DNA of 64,000 bases from Actibacterium sp. 188UL27-1 (GCF_016901225.1 NZ_JAFEUL010000004.1:229452-293451); one strand, 5' to 3'; counted from the stretch's first letter, positions 1 through 9,109 are shown. Translations and numbers: made by a program. The notes: generated by a model not told the origin, from the sequence alone.

Positions 1-902
1 ACTCTATCCGCGGCAAGGCGCTGTCGCTTTACATGATCGTTCAGATGGCGGGTATCGTGGCCGCCCAAGGCCTGGTGGGCATCGGTGATCCATCGGGTTT
101 TATCCTTTTCATTATTCCGTCCGTGCTGGTTTCGATCGCCTTTGCCCCGATCCTGCTCAGCATCAGCCCCACGCCTGCTTTTGACACCACGAAACCGATG
201 ACCTTCCGGGAACTTTGGACATTCTCCCCCTTGGGCTGTGTCGGCATGGCCCTGTTGGGTGGCGTCTATTCGGCGCTTTTCGGAATGGCCTCGGTCTATG
301 GGTCTGAGGCGGGTCTGAGCGTGCCTCAGATCTCCATCTTCATCGCAGCGATCTATACGGGTGGGTTGCTGCTGCAATATCCGATCGGCTGGGTGTCTGA
401 CCGGGTCGATCGGCGCCTGCTGATCCTGTTCGTCTCTGCCGTCAGCACCGTCGCGGCGTTTGGCGCCATGGTGCTGAGCAGCAATTTCACGACCCTGTTG
501 ATCATGGCCTTTGTGATCGGTGGCATGACCAACCCGCTTTATGCCCTGTTGATCGCCTATACCAACGACTACCTGGAATACGAGGATATGGCGGCAGCGT
601 CCGGTGGGCTGATCTTTATCAACGGGCTGGGCGCCATTGCGGGGCCGATCATCACCGGGTGGATCATGGGGCTGATCGGGCCCCAGGGGTTTTTCCTTTT
701 CCTGACGCTGCTGATGTCGGCGATGGTGCTTTATGCAGGCTACCGGATGACACAGCGTGCCGCGCCCTCTGTCAGCGATACCGGCAGTTACGCGCCGATC
801 CTGGCAAGCGCCACGCCGGTCGCTCTAGAGGTCGCGCAGGAAGTCTTTATCGAAGCAGCACAGGAAGACGAAGAGGGGAACCAACCCGAAACCGGGACGT
901 AA
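1..902 (+). CDS. MFS transporter, C-terminal part (gene starts before the window)
   Basis: The reading frame is open from the first bases of the window and in frame with ATG 33, so the true start lies upstream. The visible 299 or so residues hold about seven hydrophobic segments with short charged loops. The loop GWVSDRVDRR matches the conserved GxxxDRxxRR signature of the Major Facilitator Superfamily, and a charged tail rich in Glu and Asp follows the last helix. It is an inner-membrane secondary transporter. The substrate cannot be told from sequence alone. The gene ends 18 bp before the DUF924 gene, which has its own strong ribosome binding site. Confidence 0.85.
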   Translation, partial: SIRGKALSLYMIVQMAGIVAAQGLVGIGDPSGFILFIIPSVLVSIAFAPILLSISPTPAFDTTKPMTFRELWTFSPLGCVGMALLGGVYSALFGMASVYGSEAGLSVPQISIFIAAIYTGGLLLQYPIGWVSDRVDRRLLILFVSAVSTVAAFGAMVLSSNFTTLLIMAFVIGGMTNPLYALLIAYTNDYLEYEDMAAASGGLIFINGLGAIAGPIITGWIMGLIGPQGFFLFLTLLMSAMVLYAGYRMTQRAAPSVSDTGSYAPILASATPVALEVAQEVFIEAAQEDEEGNQPETGT

Positions 903-920
903 CCCCAAGGAGGAGGCGTT

Positions 921-1511
921 ATGGTGAACCCGACAGAGATCCTGCATTTTTGGCTGCAAGAGCTTGAACCCAAGGACTGGTATCAAGCGACCGACGCGCT
1001 GGACCGGACTTGCGCAGACAGATTCGGGGCCAGCCTGACAGCCCTTAATGCCGGGCAGCTTGAACATTGGCGCACCCGGCCCGACGGCGCGTTGGCCTAT
1101 ATTTTGCTGGCCGATCAACTCTCCAGGAACATCCACCGCAATCAGGCCGCGGCCTTTGCCACCGATGCCCGCGCCCGCATCGCCGTGGGCCAGGCCATCC
1201 GGCGAGGATGGGATCTCAGTTTCCCGGAACCTGAACGGCAATTCTTCTATCTGCCGCTTGAACATTCCGAAAGCCTGCAGCACCAATCCCGCGCCGTGCG
1301 GCTGATCCAGACCCGGATGCCAGAAGACGGGGCCCAGACCCTGCTCCATGCCCGAGCCCACCGGGATGTCATCCGCCGGTTCGGCCGGTTCCCTGGTCGC
1401 AATGTCGCATTGGGCCGCAACAGCTCCCCCGCAGAGATCGAATTCATCGAAAATCACGGATATGCTACAGTGTTGAAAGAACTCGCACCAAAACAGGGAC
1501 TGGCGGCCTAG
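921..1511 (+). CDS. DUF924 family protein
   Basis: A 196-residue soluble protein starting at ATG 921, with a strong AAGGAGG ribosome binding site at 907-913. The opening (P-E-I-L-x-F-W), the phrase LADQLSRNIHRNQAAAFATD and the FFYLPLEHSES segment are the hallmarks of DUF924. This all-helical, TPR-like family of about 180-200 residues has no established biochemical role. The length is normal and the gene looks intact. It sits between a transporter and lpdA, with an 80-100 bp gap before the latter, so shared function is not implied. Confidence 0.85.
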   Translation: MVNPTEILHFWLQELEPKDWYQATDALDRTCADRFGASLTALNAGQLEHWRTRPDGALAYILLADQLSRNIHRNQAAAFATDARARIAVGQAIRRGWDLSFPEPERQFFYLPLEHSESLQHQSRAVRLIQTRMPEDGAQTLLHARAHRDVIRRFGRFPGRNVALGRNSSPAEIEFIENHGYATVLKELAPKQGLAA

Positions 1512-1606
1512 GCCAATCCTTGCGTCACGATCACGCGCAATTCCGCTCTTTCGGTCCTGCCCACAGATAGTTTAACATCAAACCAATTCTGGTGCAGGAG
1601 GCTGGC

Positions 1607-3004
1607 ATGGCTACGCAATCATTCGATATGATCGTCATCGGGGCAGGGCCGGGCGGCTATGTGGCCGCCATCCGCGGTGCACAACTGGGCCTCAATGTCG
1701 CTGTGGTCGAACGGGAGCATATGGGCGGCATCTGCCTCAACTGGGGCTGCATCCCGACCAAGGCCATGTTGCGCTCATCAGAGGTGTTCCATCTCATGCA
1801 CCGCGCCAAGGAATTTGGACTCAAGGCCGAGGGGATCGGCTATGACCTTGATGCCGTCGTCGCTCGCTCCCGCTCAGTCGCCAAACAGTTGAACGGTGGC
1901 GTGGGCCATCTGCTCAAGAAAAACAAGGTGACCGCCATCATGGGGGAGGCGACACTGCCCGCCAAGGGCAAGGTCAGCGTCAAGACCGATAAGGGCACCC
2001 AGGAACTGACCGCCCCCAACATCATCGTCGCCACCGGGGCTCGGGCCCGCGAATTGCCGGGGCTGGAGGCCGACGGGGAGCAGGTCTGGACTTACAAGGC
2101 AGCCCTGACACCGAAACACATGCCCAAGAAGCTGCTGGTCATCGGCTCGGGCGCCATCGGGATCGAATTTGCCAGTTTCTACAACACGCTGGGTGCCGAC
2201 ACGACTGTGGTGGAGGTCATGGACCGGATCCTGCCCGTCGAAGATGCAGAGATCAGCGCCTTCGCCAAGAAGAGCTTCATCAAGCAAGGCATGAAGATCA
2301 TGGAGAAATCCATGGTCAAGAAACTCGACCGCGCCAAGGGCAAGGTCACCGCCCATATCGAGACCGGCGGTAAGGTTGAGAAGATGGAGTTTGACACTGT
2401 CATCTCTGCCGTCGGCATCGTGGCCAACACAGAAAACCTCGGGCTGGAAAAGCTGGGCGCCAGGATCGACCGTTCCTTTGTGGTGACGGATGAATATTGC
2501 CGCACCGGGATCGAAGGGCTCTATGTCATCGGCGACGCCACAAACGGCCCTTGGCTCGCTCACAAGGCCAGCCATGAAGGCGTCATGGTGGCCGAACTGA
2601 TCGCAGGCAAAAACAACGTCCATCCGGTCAAGCCAGAAGCCATCGCGGGTTGCACCTACTGCCACCCGCAGGTCGCCAGTGTGGGCCTGACCGAAGCCAA
2701 AGCGAAAGAGCAGGGTCGTCAGATCAAGGTCGGTCGCTTCCCCTTCATGGGCAATGGCAAGGCAATCGCCCTGGGCGAACCCGACGGCATGATAAAAACC
2801 GTCTTCGACGCCAAAACAGGCGAACTGCTGGGCGCTCATATGATCGGCGCCGAAGTGACCGAGTTGATCCAAGGCTACGTCGTGGGCCAAAAGCTGGAAA
2901 CGACTGAAGAGGATCTGATGGAAACCGTCTTTCCGCATCCTACGCTCAGCGAAATGATGCACGAAAGTGTCCTGGACGCCTATGACCGCGTCATCCACAT
3001 TTAG
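1607..3004 (+). CDS. lpdA: Dihydrolipoyl dehydrogenase (E3)
   Basis: A 465-residue FAD-dependent dihydrolipoamide dehydrogenase. It reoxidises dihydrolipoyl groups of 2-oxoacid dehydrogenase complexes and passes electrons to NAD+. The N-terminal FAD-binding GAGPGGY motif, the redox-active disulfide in GGICLNWGCIPTK, a second nucleotide-binding GSGAIGIEF motif, the GDAT segment and the C-terminal HPTLSE catalytic histidine motif are all present in order. A GTG lies 15 bp upstream in frame, but the GCAGGAGG box at 1594-1601 is spaced correctly for ATG 1607, so that start is preferred. No other 2-oxoacid dehydrogenase genes are adjacent, so which complex it serves is open. This may be one of several E3 paralogues. 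Confidence 0.95.
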   Translation: MATQSFDMIVIGAGPGGYVAAIRGAQLGLNVAVVEREHMGGICLNWGCIPTKAMLRSSEVFHLMHRAKEFGLKAEGIGYDLDAVVARSRSVAKQLNGGVGHLLKKNKVTAIMGEATLPAKGKVSVKTDKGTQELTAPNIIVATGARARELPGLEADGEQVWTYKAALTPKHMPKKLLVIGSGAIGIEFASFYNTLGADTTVVEVMDRILPVEDAEISAFAKKSFIKQGMKIMEKSMVKKLDRAKGKVTAHIETGGKVEKMEFDTVISAVGIVANTENLGLEKLGARIDRSFVVTDEYCRTGIEGLYVIGDATNGPWLAHKASHEGVMVAELIAGKNNVHPVKPEAIAGCTYCHPQVASVGLTEAKAKEQGRQIKVGRFPFMGNGKAIALGEPDGMIKTVFDAKTGELLGAHMIGAEVTELIQGYVVGQKLETTEEDLMETVFPHPTLSEMMHESVLDAYDRVIHI

Positions 3005-3108
3005 CATGCTAAGTGCGGGTCCGGTTTTACCAACGCTATAGTTGGGCTGAAGGGAATTGCTTTGGTTCGGCTGGTGAGGGGATGGAAATCCTCTCTACGA
3101 TCAGAAAC

Positions 3109-3507
3109 TCAATTCTGCCTATACCGCCTTGGTATGCGCTTAAACAACACAAGCGAAAGGAAGCCCCAAAAACCGATCGGTTTTATGTTATTTGCCTCAG
3201 CCGCGGCGGCAAAGTCTTCTTCCGTCAACTCGATCCGTTCGATCTTGGCAAATGGGGTATCTGCCACAGCCTGATATACAGCCTTTTCCGCGTGGTCGAA
3301 ATCGTTGACGGTAAATCCAAAGTTAACCTCACCAGATCCGATTTCGGCGCCCGCCCATTCACCCAAATTGGCTGCCTTCAAAGCGTGTTCAATATGAGCC
3401 ATGGCCGAATTGCGAAAGTCCAATGCTCCCGGACTCCAAGCGCTCCGGTCAGTAAAATCGGGGATCTCGGCAATCTTGTAGTATATCTCGATGGATTTGT
3501 CGGTCAT
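3109..3507 (-). CDS. Conserved hypothetical protein
   Basis: A 132-residue acidic protein with an N-terminal segment rich in aromatic residues (IEIYYKIAEIPDF) and a regular alternation of charged and hydrophobic residues typical of a folded cytoplasmic protein. I do not recognise the family. It ends in a short hydrophobic stretch (FWGFLSLVLFKRI) that could touch a membrane. It is transcribed towards lpdA and away from the tRNA-Gly gene. Coding potential is better than for the overlapping plus-strand frames because residue composition is balanced and the start at 3507 has purine-rich sequence upstream. The function is unknown. Confidence 0.6.
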   Translation of the reverse strand: MTDKSIEIYYKIAEIPDFTDRSAWSPGALDFRNSAMAHIEHALKAANLGEWAGAEIGSGEVNFGFTVNDFDHAEKAVYQAVADTPFAKIERIELTEEDFAAAAEANNIKPIGFWGFLSLVLFKRIPRRYRQN

Positions 3508-3754
3508 GGCCCGCTCGTATTGGTGAAAAATAGCTTTCGATAAGCGTGACGGTTTCGGAAGTCATTTTTGTGTCTACCGTAGAGCATTTCGCGGAAGCCC
3601 GGCCGCTATGTTCGGCGTCGCCGCCTGCCCAAGACCACGAGGTGATCCCACCCCTGGGGTTAACGGAATGTGGATCCTGCGCACAAATCGTATGCATGGT
3701 TTGTGCATCGGATGTGTATGATATGTGCGCCGCTGTTTTGGGCAGCGATGGGCG

Positions 3755-3828
3755 TGGAGCGGGTAGCGGGAATCGAACCCGCGCGTTCAGCTTGGGAAGC
3801 TGACAGGCTACCATTACATCATACCCGC
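3755..3828 (-). tRNA. tRNA-Gly (anticodon CCC)
   Basis: A 74-nt minus-strand cloverleaf. The acceptor arms GCGGGTA and TACCCGC pair fully. The anticodon stem TCAGC/GCTGA holds loop TTCCCAA, giving anticodon CCC, which reads GGG. The T arm contains GGTTCGATTCC, and the 3' CCA is encoded at 3755-3757. Translated frames running across it are accidental. Confidence 0.95.
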
Positions 3829-3922
3829 GCGGACGTGGTGGTAGTGGTTTGATCGGAGGAAGACAAGCCCGGCCTGATCCGCAGGCATTGGCGCGAATGG
3901 TGTTCAAGCGCGTTGGGCGACC

Positions 3923-4543
3923 CTAATCGTCGTCAGATCCTTCGATCAGGGCATCAATCATCGACAGATGATCGCCGCGCAAGGCACGCGCTTCGGCTTT
4001 GGCTTTTTCGGCACGTTTTTCGGCTTCCTCCGCTTCGGCAGCGAGGCGTCGCGCCTGCATCAGGGCGCGAACGGGATCCTTTGACTGTGCGTCAGGATCA
4101 AATGCGGTTTCCTCTTCTGCAGCCGGTTCAGTGTCATTCGGTTTCGCGTCAGACGGGGCATCCATGGCCTGCTCGGGATCAGGCTCCGGCATCGGTGCGA
4201 TATCCGCCTCGTCATCCTCTTCGACCTCAGCGGCGGCGGCGAGCAGAATGGCAGTTTCGTCAATGGGCTGGGGGGCCATGGGTTGCGGTGGCAGCGGTGT
4301 CGGATGAAAGGATCTGGCCGGGGCAGGGCGCAGGCCGTGCTTGGCCATATGTTCTGCCACGAGGGCCTGACCCCGGGCCGCTGCGCGGTGAAGCCGGACC
4401 ATGGTCTGATAGGCTTCCTGCAAGGTTGGGGACATGTCGCCGATGCTTTTGGAGACGTCATCTACGATGGTGTCGTCACTGTCCCGCTCAGCCGCAATCG
4501 CATTGATGGCCAGATCATTGGCCAGGTTTTCAAGAACGCTCAT
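3923..4543 (-). CDS. Conserved hypothetical acidic protein
   Basis: A 206-residue protein. The N-terminal half (about residues 1-75) is helical (MSVLENLANDLAINAIAAER). The middle is low-complexity and rich in Asp, Glu, Pro and Ala (residues 90-145). The C-terminal helix is Ala/Glu/Lys/Arg-rich (residues 148-190) and probably forms a coiled coil. No membrane segments are present. I know no function for it. It looks like a lineage-specific protein whose central linker is disordered. It lies between tRNA-Gly and the alpha/beta hydrolase gene, all on the same strand. Confidence 0.65.
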   Translation of the reverse strand: MSVLENLANDLAINAIAAERDSDDTIVDDVSKSIGDMSPTLQEAYQTMVRLHRAAARGQALVAEHMAKHGLRPAPARSFHPTPLPPQPMAPQPIDETAILLAAAAEVEEDDEADIAPMPEPDPEQAMDAPSDAKPNDTEPAAEEETAFDPDAQSKDPVRALMQARRLAAEAEEAEKRAEKAKAEARALRGDHLSMIDALIEGSDDD

Positions 4544-4641
4544 ATGGTTATCCCGTCACCAGAACCCACCCAAACGGATGGCCCGAAGCCGTGTTTTAGT
4601 GGTCAAACAGCCCGCAGGGGGCTTGTTCAACACCAATGTGG

Positions 4642-5295
4642 CTATCGTGTGGTCTCGGTCAACCGTCGCTGCACATAGTCGGTCACATGTTCCACCATCG
4701 TATCCATGAAGGGGTCTTCAAAGAAATGGCCAGATCCCTCGATTTCCGTATGGGTGATGGTGATGCCCTTTTGCTCATGCAGTTTGCCGACAAGCGATTG
4801 CGTGTCGCGCGGCGGCGCCACACGGTCTGCCGTGCCATTGATGATCAGACCAGAGGATGGGCAGGGCGCAAGGAACGAAAAGTCATACATGTTGGCGGGC
4901 GGGGATGCCGAGATGAACCCCGTGATCTCGGGCCGCCGCATCAGCAGTTGCATCCCGATCCAGGCGCCAAAGCTGAAACCGGCCACCCAGCAATGTTTGG
5001 CATTCTGGTTCATGGATTGCAGGTAATCCAAGGCGGAGGCCGCATCCGACAGCTCACCGATCCCCTGGTCGTATTCGCCTTGGGACCGCCCGACACCGCG
5101 GAAATTGAACCGCAGCACCGTGAACCCCATGTTGTAAAAGGCGTAATGCAGCGCATAGACGACGCGATTGTTCATCGTGCCGCCGAATTGCGGATGCGGG
5201 TGCAACACGATTGCGATGGGGGAGTCTTTCTCTTTCTGCGGGTGGTAGCGTCCTTCCAGCCGGCCGTCGGGGCCTGGGAATATCACTTCGGGCAT
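4642..5295 (-). CDS. Alpha/beta hydrolase (CocE/DienelactoneH-like)
   Basis: A 217-residue alpha/beta-hydrolase. The oxyanion-side motif HPHPQFGG (about residues 32-39), the phrase LRFNFRGVGRSQG and the nucleophile elbow GFSFGA (about residues 106-111, Ser at the centre) are clear. NGTADRVAPP supplies the likely acid, and EGSGHFF near the C-terminus supplies the histidine. The family acts on esters or similar bonds, and the true substrate is unknown. The start at 5295 has an AGAGAGG ribosome binding site. It is transcribed divergently from iscR, so the 5296-5473 region serves both directions. Confidence 0.85.
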   Translation of the reverse strand: MPEVIFPGPDGRLEGRYHPQKEKDSPIAIVLHPHPQFGGTMNNRVVYALHYAFYNMGFTVLRFNFRGVGRSQGEYDQGIGELSDAASALDYLQSMNQNAKHCWVAGFSFGAWIGMQLLMRRPEITGFISASPPANMYDFSFLAPCPSSGLIINGTADRVAPPRDTQSLVGKLHEQKGITITHTEIEGSGHFFEDPFMDTMVEHVTDYVQRRLTETTR

Positions 5296-5354
5296 ATCTG
5301 CCTCTCTTTTGGTCAGGCGGGTCCTGGCGGCGGTTGACGGGTGACCCGGGGCAA

Positions 5355-5371
5355 TCTAGAACTATTCTAAA
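5355..5371. promoter_or_regulatory. Irr-type iron control box upstream of iscR
   Basis: The half-sites TAGAA (5357-5361) and TTCTA (5365-5369) form a perfect inverted repeat with a 3-bp spacer. With flanking bases it fits the alphaproteobacterial Irr consensus TTTAGAA-N3-TTCTAAA at all but one position. It sits about 100 bp before the iscR start, where an operator for iron control of the SUF cluster is expected. Binding by Irr is inferred from the motif, not shown. Confidence 0.7.
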
Positions 5372-5473
5372 TCCGGCTGATATGACGGATAGAGTGGCAG
5401 GCAGTTAAGCGCTCCGGCCTGTATCGTCAATGGTTTGTCACGGGTTCTGGGCAGGCGTTGCAGGGAGGTTGCC

Positions 5474-5932
5474 ATGAAACTAAGCACCAAGGGACGCTAT
5501 GCCATGGTTGCGCTCTCTGACATTGCCCTGGCTCAAGCGGATGGTCTGGTGAATTTGACCGAAATCTCGAAGCGTCAGGATATTTCGTTGCCCTATCTGG
5601 AGCAGCTCTTTGTCAAGCTGCGGCGGGCAAACCTGGTCGAAAGCGTGCGCGGGCCCGGCGGCGGCTACAAGCTGGCGCGCCCCCCGAGCGAGATCAGGGT
5701 CAGCGAGATCCTGGCCGCCGTGGACGAGACCGTAAGCGCGCTGCATACCGGGGCGGGGGCCAAGGGTGCCGTTTCAGGCAGCCGGGCGCAGTCGATGACC
5801 AACCGATTGTGGGAGGGGCTGAGCGCCCATGTTTACGTGTTTTTGCATCAGACGCGATTATCGGATGTGATCGGCAATGAGTTGACGCCGTGCCCTGCTG
5901 TACCGTCGCTGTTCGAGATGGTGGACGAATGA
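5474..5932 (+). CDS. iscR: Rrf2-family iron-sulfur regulator IscR, single-cysteine type
   Basis: A 152-residue Rrf2 regulator controlling iron-sulfur assembly genes. The winged-helix domain (residues 1-75) contains the family signatures MKLSTKGRYAMVAL and VRGPGGGYKLARP. Classic IscR binds a [2Fe-2S] cluster with three closely spaced cysteines near residues 92-104. Here that loop (SALHTGAGAKGAVSGSRAQS) has none, and the only cysteine of the whole protein is C140 near the C-terminus. The Rhodobacter sphaeroides IscR is known to be an atypical single-cysteine form, so this is lineage-typical rather than decay. An in-frame upstream GTG (5435) exists. ATG 5474 is chosen from the conserved N-terminus and the AGGGAGG box at 5460-5466. 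It is the first gene of the SUF cluster. Confidence 0.92.
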   Translation: MKLSTKGRYAMVALSDIALAQADGLVNLTEISKRQDISLPYLEQLFVKLRRANLVESVRGPGGGYKLARPPSEIRVSEILAAVDETVSALHTGAGAKGAVSGSRAQSMTNRLWEGLSAHVYVFLHQTRLSDVIGNELTPCPAVPSLFEMVDE

Positions 5933-5954
5933 GAGAGTTGGTCCCGTGGAGAGG

Positions 5955-5975
5955 CTGGGGGTTTTCCACCCCCAG
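5955..5975 (+). terminator. Hairpin between iscR and the cysteine desulfurase gene
   Basis: CTGGGGGT and ACCCCCAG form a perfect 8-bp stem with a 5-nt loop, followed by a second C-rich/G-rich stretch and a T-run (TATTTTTA at 5989-5996). It could attenuate transcription between iscR and the downstream suf genes, or be a copy of the C-rich intergenic repeats common in Rhodobacteraceae. Confidence 0.55.
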
Positions 5976-6020
5976 ACCCCCGGAGAGTATTTTTATCAAT
6001 AAGAAAGCGGGATTGGACCT

Positions 6021-7187
6021 TTGACCCTGGCACGCGCTTATCTGGACTGGAACGCGACAGCGCCGCTGCGACCAGAGGCGCGCGACGCGATGATTGCCGC
6101 CATGGATGTTGTGGGAAATCCGTCGAGCGTTCATGCCGAGGGTCGGGCCGCTAAGGCAATTGTCGAGCGGGCGCGGGGGCAGGTTGCCGAAGCGCTTGGA
6201 GCCGATGCGAGCCAGTTGGTATTTGTCGCGAGTGCAACCGAAGCGGCGGCATTGGTCCGAGGATTGGTACGACCGCAGATCGATTTTCGCGATGAACCAA
6301 GAAAATTTATTGTCAGCGCGGTCGAGCATGACGCGGTCTATGCCCATAAAGGCGACGCTCCGGAAATTCGGGTGGATGGGTCTGGGATTTGCGATTTGGC
6401 ATCCTCTGCCGCGGCGGAAACGGATCTATTCGCGTGTACCCAAGGCGATCATGTCTTTGCCATGCAGGCGGCGAATAGCGAAACCGGGGTTTTGCAGGAT
6501 GTTTTGGAGAATATCGGCATCCTGAGGTCGTTTGGCGGCGGGCAGAGTTTCTTGCTTTGTGATGCCACGCAGATTTTCGGGAAGATGCCGTGGTCGTTTG
6601 CGTGGTCAGAGGCTGATTTGGCGATGGCATCGGCCCATAAGGTCGGCGGACCAAAGGGTGTTGGCGTGCTTGCGTTGCGGTCTGGGGTGGATGTTGTCGC
6701 TCAGATCGCTGGCGGTGGGCAGGAGATGGGGCGGCGTTCAGGTACGGAGAATGTAATCGGGATCGCAGGTTTCGGAGCTGCGGTAGAGGCGGCGGCGCGG
6801 GACTTGGCCGATGGTGTCTGGGAACGGGTGGCCCAACTTAGAAATATTCTAGAAATAAGTCTGGACGCCGCCGAAAAGGATATTATTTTTGTCGGGAAAG
6901 ATGCGGCACGACTCCCGAACACCTCCTGTTTCGCGGTTCCCGGATGGAAAGGTGAGACGCAAGTAATGCAGATGGATCTGGCGGGTTTTGCGGTGTCGGC
7001 AGGGTCAGCCTGTTCCAGCGGTAAGGTCAAACCCAGCCGGGTGTTGCGGGCCATGGGATATGACGAGGTCACTGCGGCAAGCGCCATTCGCGTGTCACTT
7101 GGCCCGACGACGACGGAAGATGAGGTGCTGCGGTTCGCCGATGCGTGGATCGCGGCATACAGACGGCACAAGGCGCGAGCCGCATGA
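6021..7187 (+). CDS. Cysteine desulfurase (NifS/IscS-like, class V aminotransferase)
   Basis: A 388-residue PLP-dependent enzyme that takes sulfur from cysteine. YLDWNATAPLRPE at the N-terminus, the PLP lysine in SAHKVGGPKGVG (about residue 210) and the sulfur-carrying cysteine in SAGSACSSGKVKPS (about residue 329) are intact. These are group I (NifS/IscS) features, unlike the SufS-type enzyme encoded at the end of this cluster. The start is a TTG at 6021, chosen because conserved residues begin right after it. No ATG fits and the ribosome binding site is weak. Codons 273-280 include AGA, CTA and ATA in a row, unusual for this genome, and create an Irr-like palindrome. Confidence 0.9.
   Translation: MTLARAYLDWNATAPLRPEARDAMIAAMDVVGNPSSVHAEGRAAKAIVERARGQVAEALGADASQLVFVASATEAAALVRGLVRPQIDFRDEPRKFIVSAVEHDAVYAHKGDAPEIRVDGSGICDLASSAAAETDLFACTQGDHVFAMQAANSETGVLQDVLENIGILRSFGGGQSFLLCDATQIFGKMPWSFAWSEADLAMASAHKVGGPKGVGVLALRSGVDVVAQIAGGGQEMGRRSGTENVIGIAGFGAAVEAAARDLADGVWERVAQLRNILEISLDAAEKDIIFVGKDAARLPNTSCFAVPGWKGETQVMQMDLAGFAVSAGSACSSGKVKPSRVLRAMGYDEVTAASAIRVSLGPTTTEDEVLRFADAWIAAYRRHKARAA
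6837..6853. promoter_or_regulatory. Intragenic Irr-like box within the desulfurase gene
   Basis: TAGAA (6839-6843), a 3-bp spacer and TTCTA (6847-6851) repeat the architecture of the box before iscR. It lies about 385 bp upstream of sufB and is written with rare codons for Leu-Arg-Asn-Ile-Leu-Glu-Ile. It may be an operator for an internal sufB promoter or a roadblock site. No experimental basis is visible. Confidence 0.45.
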
Positions 7188-7235
7188 ACAGAAACGTGCA
7201 AGTTATCGGATTTGCTCAGATAAAGGGAGACGGAC

Positions 7236-8765
7236 ATGGTTGCTTTGGACACGAACGCCGATCTTGAAGTCCGGGAAGGTGTGGACCGCGAAACGGTCGA
7301 GACCGTCCAAAATATGGGCACATACAAGTATGGCTGGGAAACCGAGATCGAGATGGAGTTCGCGCCCAAGGGCCTGAATGAAGACATCGTTCGTCTGATC
7401 AGCGAGAAAAACAAAGAGCCGCAATGGATGCTCGATTGGCGGCTGGCAGCCTACAGGCGCTGGACCGAGATGGAGGAACCAGAATGGGCGATGGTCGATT
7501 ATCCCAAGATCGACTACCAGGAGCAGTATTACTATGCCTCGCCCAAGAGCATGGCAGAAAAGCCCAAATCGTTGGATGAGGTCGACCCCAAGCTGCTGGA
7601 AACCTACAAGAAACTTGGCATCCCTCTGAAAGAACAGATGATCCTGGCCGGTGTCGAAGGGGCCGAGGATATGCCTGCTGAAGGTCGCAAGGTCGCTGTG
7701 GATGCCGTGTTCGACAGTGTTTCGGTCGGCACGACATTTCAGGCGGAGTTGAAAAAGGCGGGCGTGATCTTTTGTTCGATCTCGGAGGCCATTCAGGAGC
7801 ATCCCGATCTGGTGAAGCAATATCTGGGGACGGTCGTGCCGGCCTCGGACAACTACTTTGCCACGCTCAATTCGGCGGTCTTTTCCGATGGGTCGTTTGT
7901 CTATATTCCGCCCGGCGTGCGCTGCCCGATGGAGTTGAGCACCTATTTCCGGATCAATGCGGAAAATACGGGGCAGTTTGAGCGGACGTTGATCATCGCC
8001 GACAAAGAGGCCTATGTCAGTTATCTGGAAGGCTGCACGGCGCCGATGCGCGACACAAACCAGTTGCACGCCGCGGTGGTTGAGCTGGTGCTGCTGGACG
8101 ATGCCGAGATCAAGTATTCCACTGTCCAAAACTGGTTCCCCGGCGACGAGAACGGGGTGGGCGGTATCTATAATTTTGTGACAAAACGGGCCGATTGCCG
8201 GGGGGACCGGGCCAAGGTGATGTGGACGCAGGTTGAGACCGGCTCGGCCGTGACTTGGAAATACCCGTCCTGCATTTTGCGGGGCGAGGAGAGCCAGGGT
8301 GAGTTTTATTCCATCGCCATAGCCAACAACTATCAGCAGGCTGATACGGGCACCAAGATGGTGCATCTGGGCAAAAACACCAAGTCGCGGATCGTCAGCA
8401 AAGGCATCAGCGCGGGCAAGGCCCAGAACACCTATCGCGGGCTGGTTTCGATGCACCCAAAGGCCAAAGACAGCCGGAACTACACGCAATGCGATAGCCT
8501 GCTGATCGGTGATCAGTGCGGGGCGCATACGGTGCCGTATATTGAGGTGAAGAACAATTCCTCCCGCGTGGAGCATGAGGCGACGACCAGCAAAGTGGAT
8601 GACGATCAACTCTTTTACTGCCGCCAACGCGGCATGGACGAGGAAGAGGCGGTTGCCCTCGTCGTCAACGGCTTTTGCAAAGAGGTGCTGCAAGCGCTGC
8701 CCATGGAGTTCGCCATGGAAGCCCAACAACTTGTCGCGATCTCATTAGAAGGCAGCGTGGGTTAA
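7236..8765 (+). CDS. sufB: Fe-S cluster assembly scaffold subunit SufB
   Basis: A 509-residue SufB, of usual length. It is the scaffold on which clusters form in the SufBC2D complex. Conserved blocks are the N-terminal [39 protein letters not shown], the central beta-helix segments, [17 protein letters not shown] and the C-terminal [22 protein letters not shown], followed by [20 protein letters not shown]. The ribosome binding site AAGGGAGA lies at 7223-7230. It is co-directional with the upstream desulfurase and is followed directly by a small membrane protein gene. Confidence 0.96.
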   Translation: MVALDTNADLEVREGVDRETVETVQNMGTYKYGWETEIEMEFAPKGLNEDIVRLISEKNKEPQWMLDWRLAAYRRWTEMEEPEWAMVDYPKIDYQEQYYYASPKSMAEKPKSLDEVDPKLLETYKKLGIPLKEQMILAGVEGAEDMPAEGRKVAVDAVFDSVSVGTTFQAELKKAGVIFCSISEAIQEHPDLVKQYLGTVVPASDNYFATLNSAVFSDGSFVYIPPGVRCPMELSTYFRINAENTGQFERTLIIADKEAYVSYLEGCTAPMRDTNQLHAAVVELVLLDDAEIKYSTVQNWFPGDENGVGGIYNFVTKRADCRGDRAKVMWTQVETGSAVTWKYPSCILRGEESQGEFYSIAIANNYQQADTGTKMVHLGKNTKSRIVSKGISAGKAQNTYRGLVSMHPKAKDSRNYTQCDSLLIGDQCGAHTVPYIEVKNNSSRVEHEATTSKVDDDQLFYCRQRGMDEEEAVALVVNGFCKEVLQALPMEFAMEAQQLVAISLEGSVG

Positions 8766-8766
8766 C

Positions 8767-8979
8767 ATGATCAATTGGCCCAAACGGAGTGAGGTTATTG
8801 CAGGTGTTCTGTTAGCGTCTAGCTGGACCTTTCCAGGCCTGATAGTCCTGCTGTCTCTCCAGTTGACAACTGGTGGCAATATTGCAGGATTACTATTGGT
8901 TCCGTGGGCTATGATTGGACTATGGGCTCTCTGCATGTGGCACTCCTTCAAGTCGACAACTCAAGATGGTGGGACCTAG
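8767..8979 (+). CDS. Small membrane protein (unknown)
   Basis: A 70-residue protein whose start lies just after the sufB stop. Two hydrophobic segments (about residues 10-30 and 38-60) joined by a short loop predict a helical hairpin in the membrane. No family is recognised. Its position suggests translational coupling to sufB, but codon use and composition differ somewhat from neighbours, so it could be a recent or marginal gene. Confidence 0.45.
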   Translation: MINWPKRSEVIAGVLLASSWTFPGLIVLLSLQLTTGGNIAGLLLVPWAMIGLWALCMWHSFKSTTQDGGT

Positions 8980-9109
8980 CGTTTGGCAAAAAATGGTCCT
9001 GGCCTCCATTGGCTCAACGGGGATGGTATTTTGCACCAACGATAGGGACCGCGGTTCATCGAGTATCGAGGGTTAGTAAAAAGCAGTGTCACCTTGGGGT
9101 AATTCGAAG

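Noticed and set aside
3449..3907. 152-residue minus-strand frame overlapping tRNA-Gly
   Set aside because: It runs across the tRNA gene and another coding frame, with no family-like sequence.
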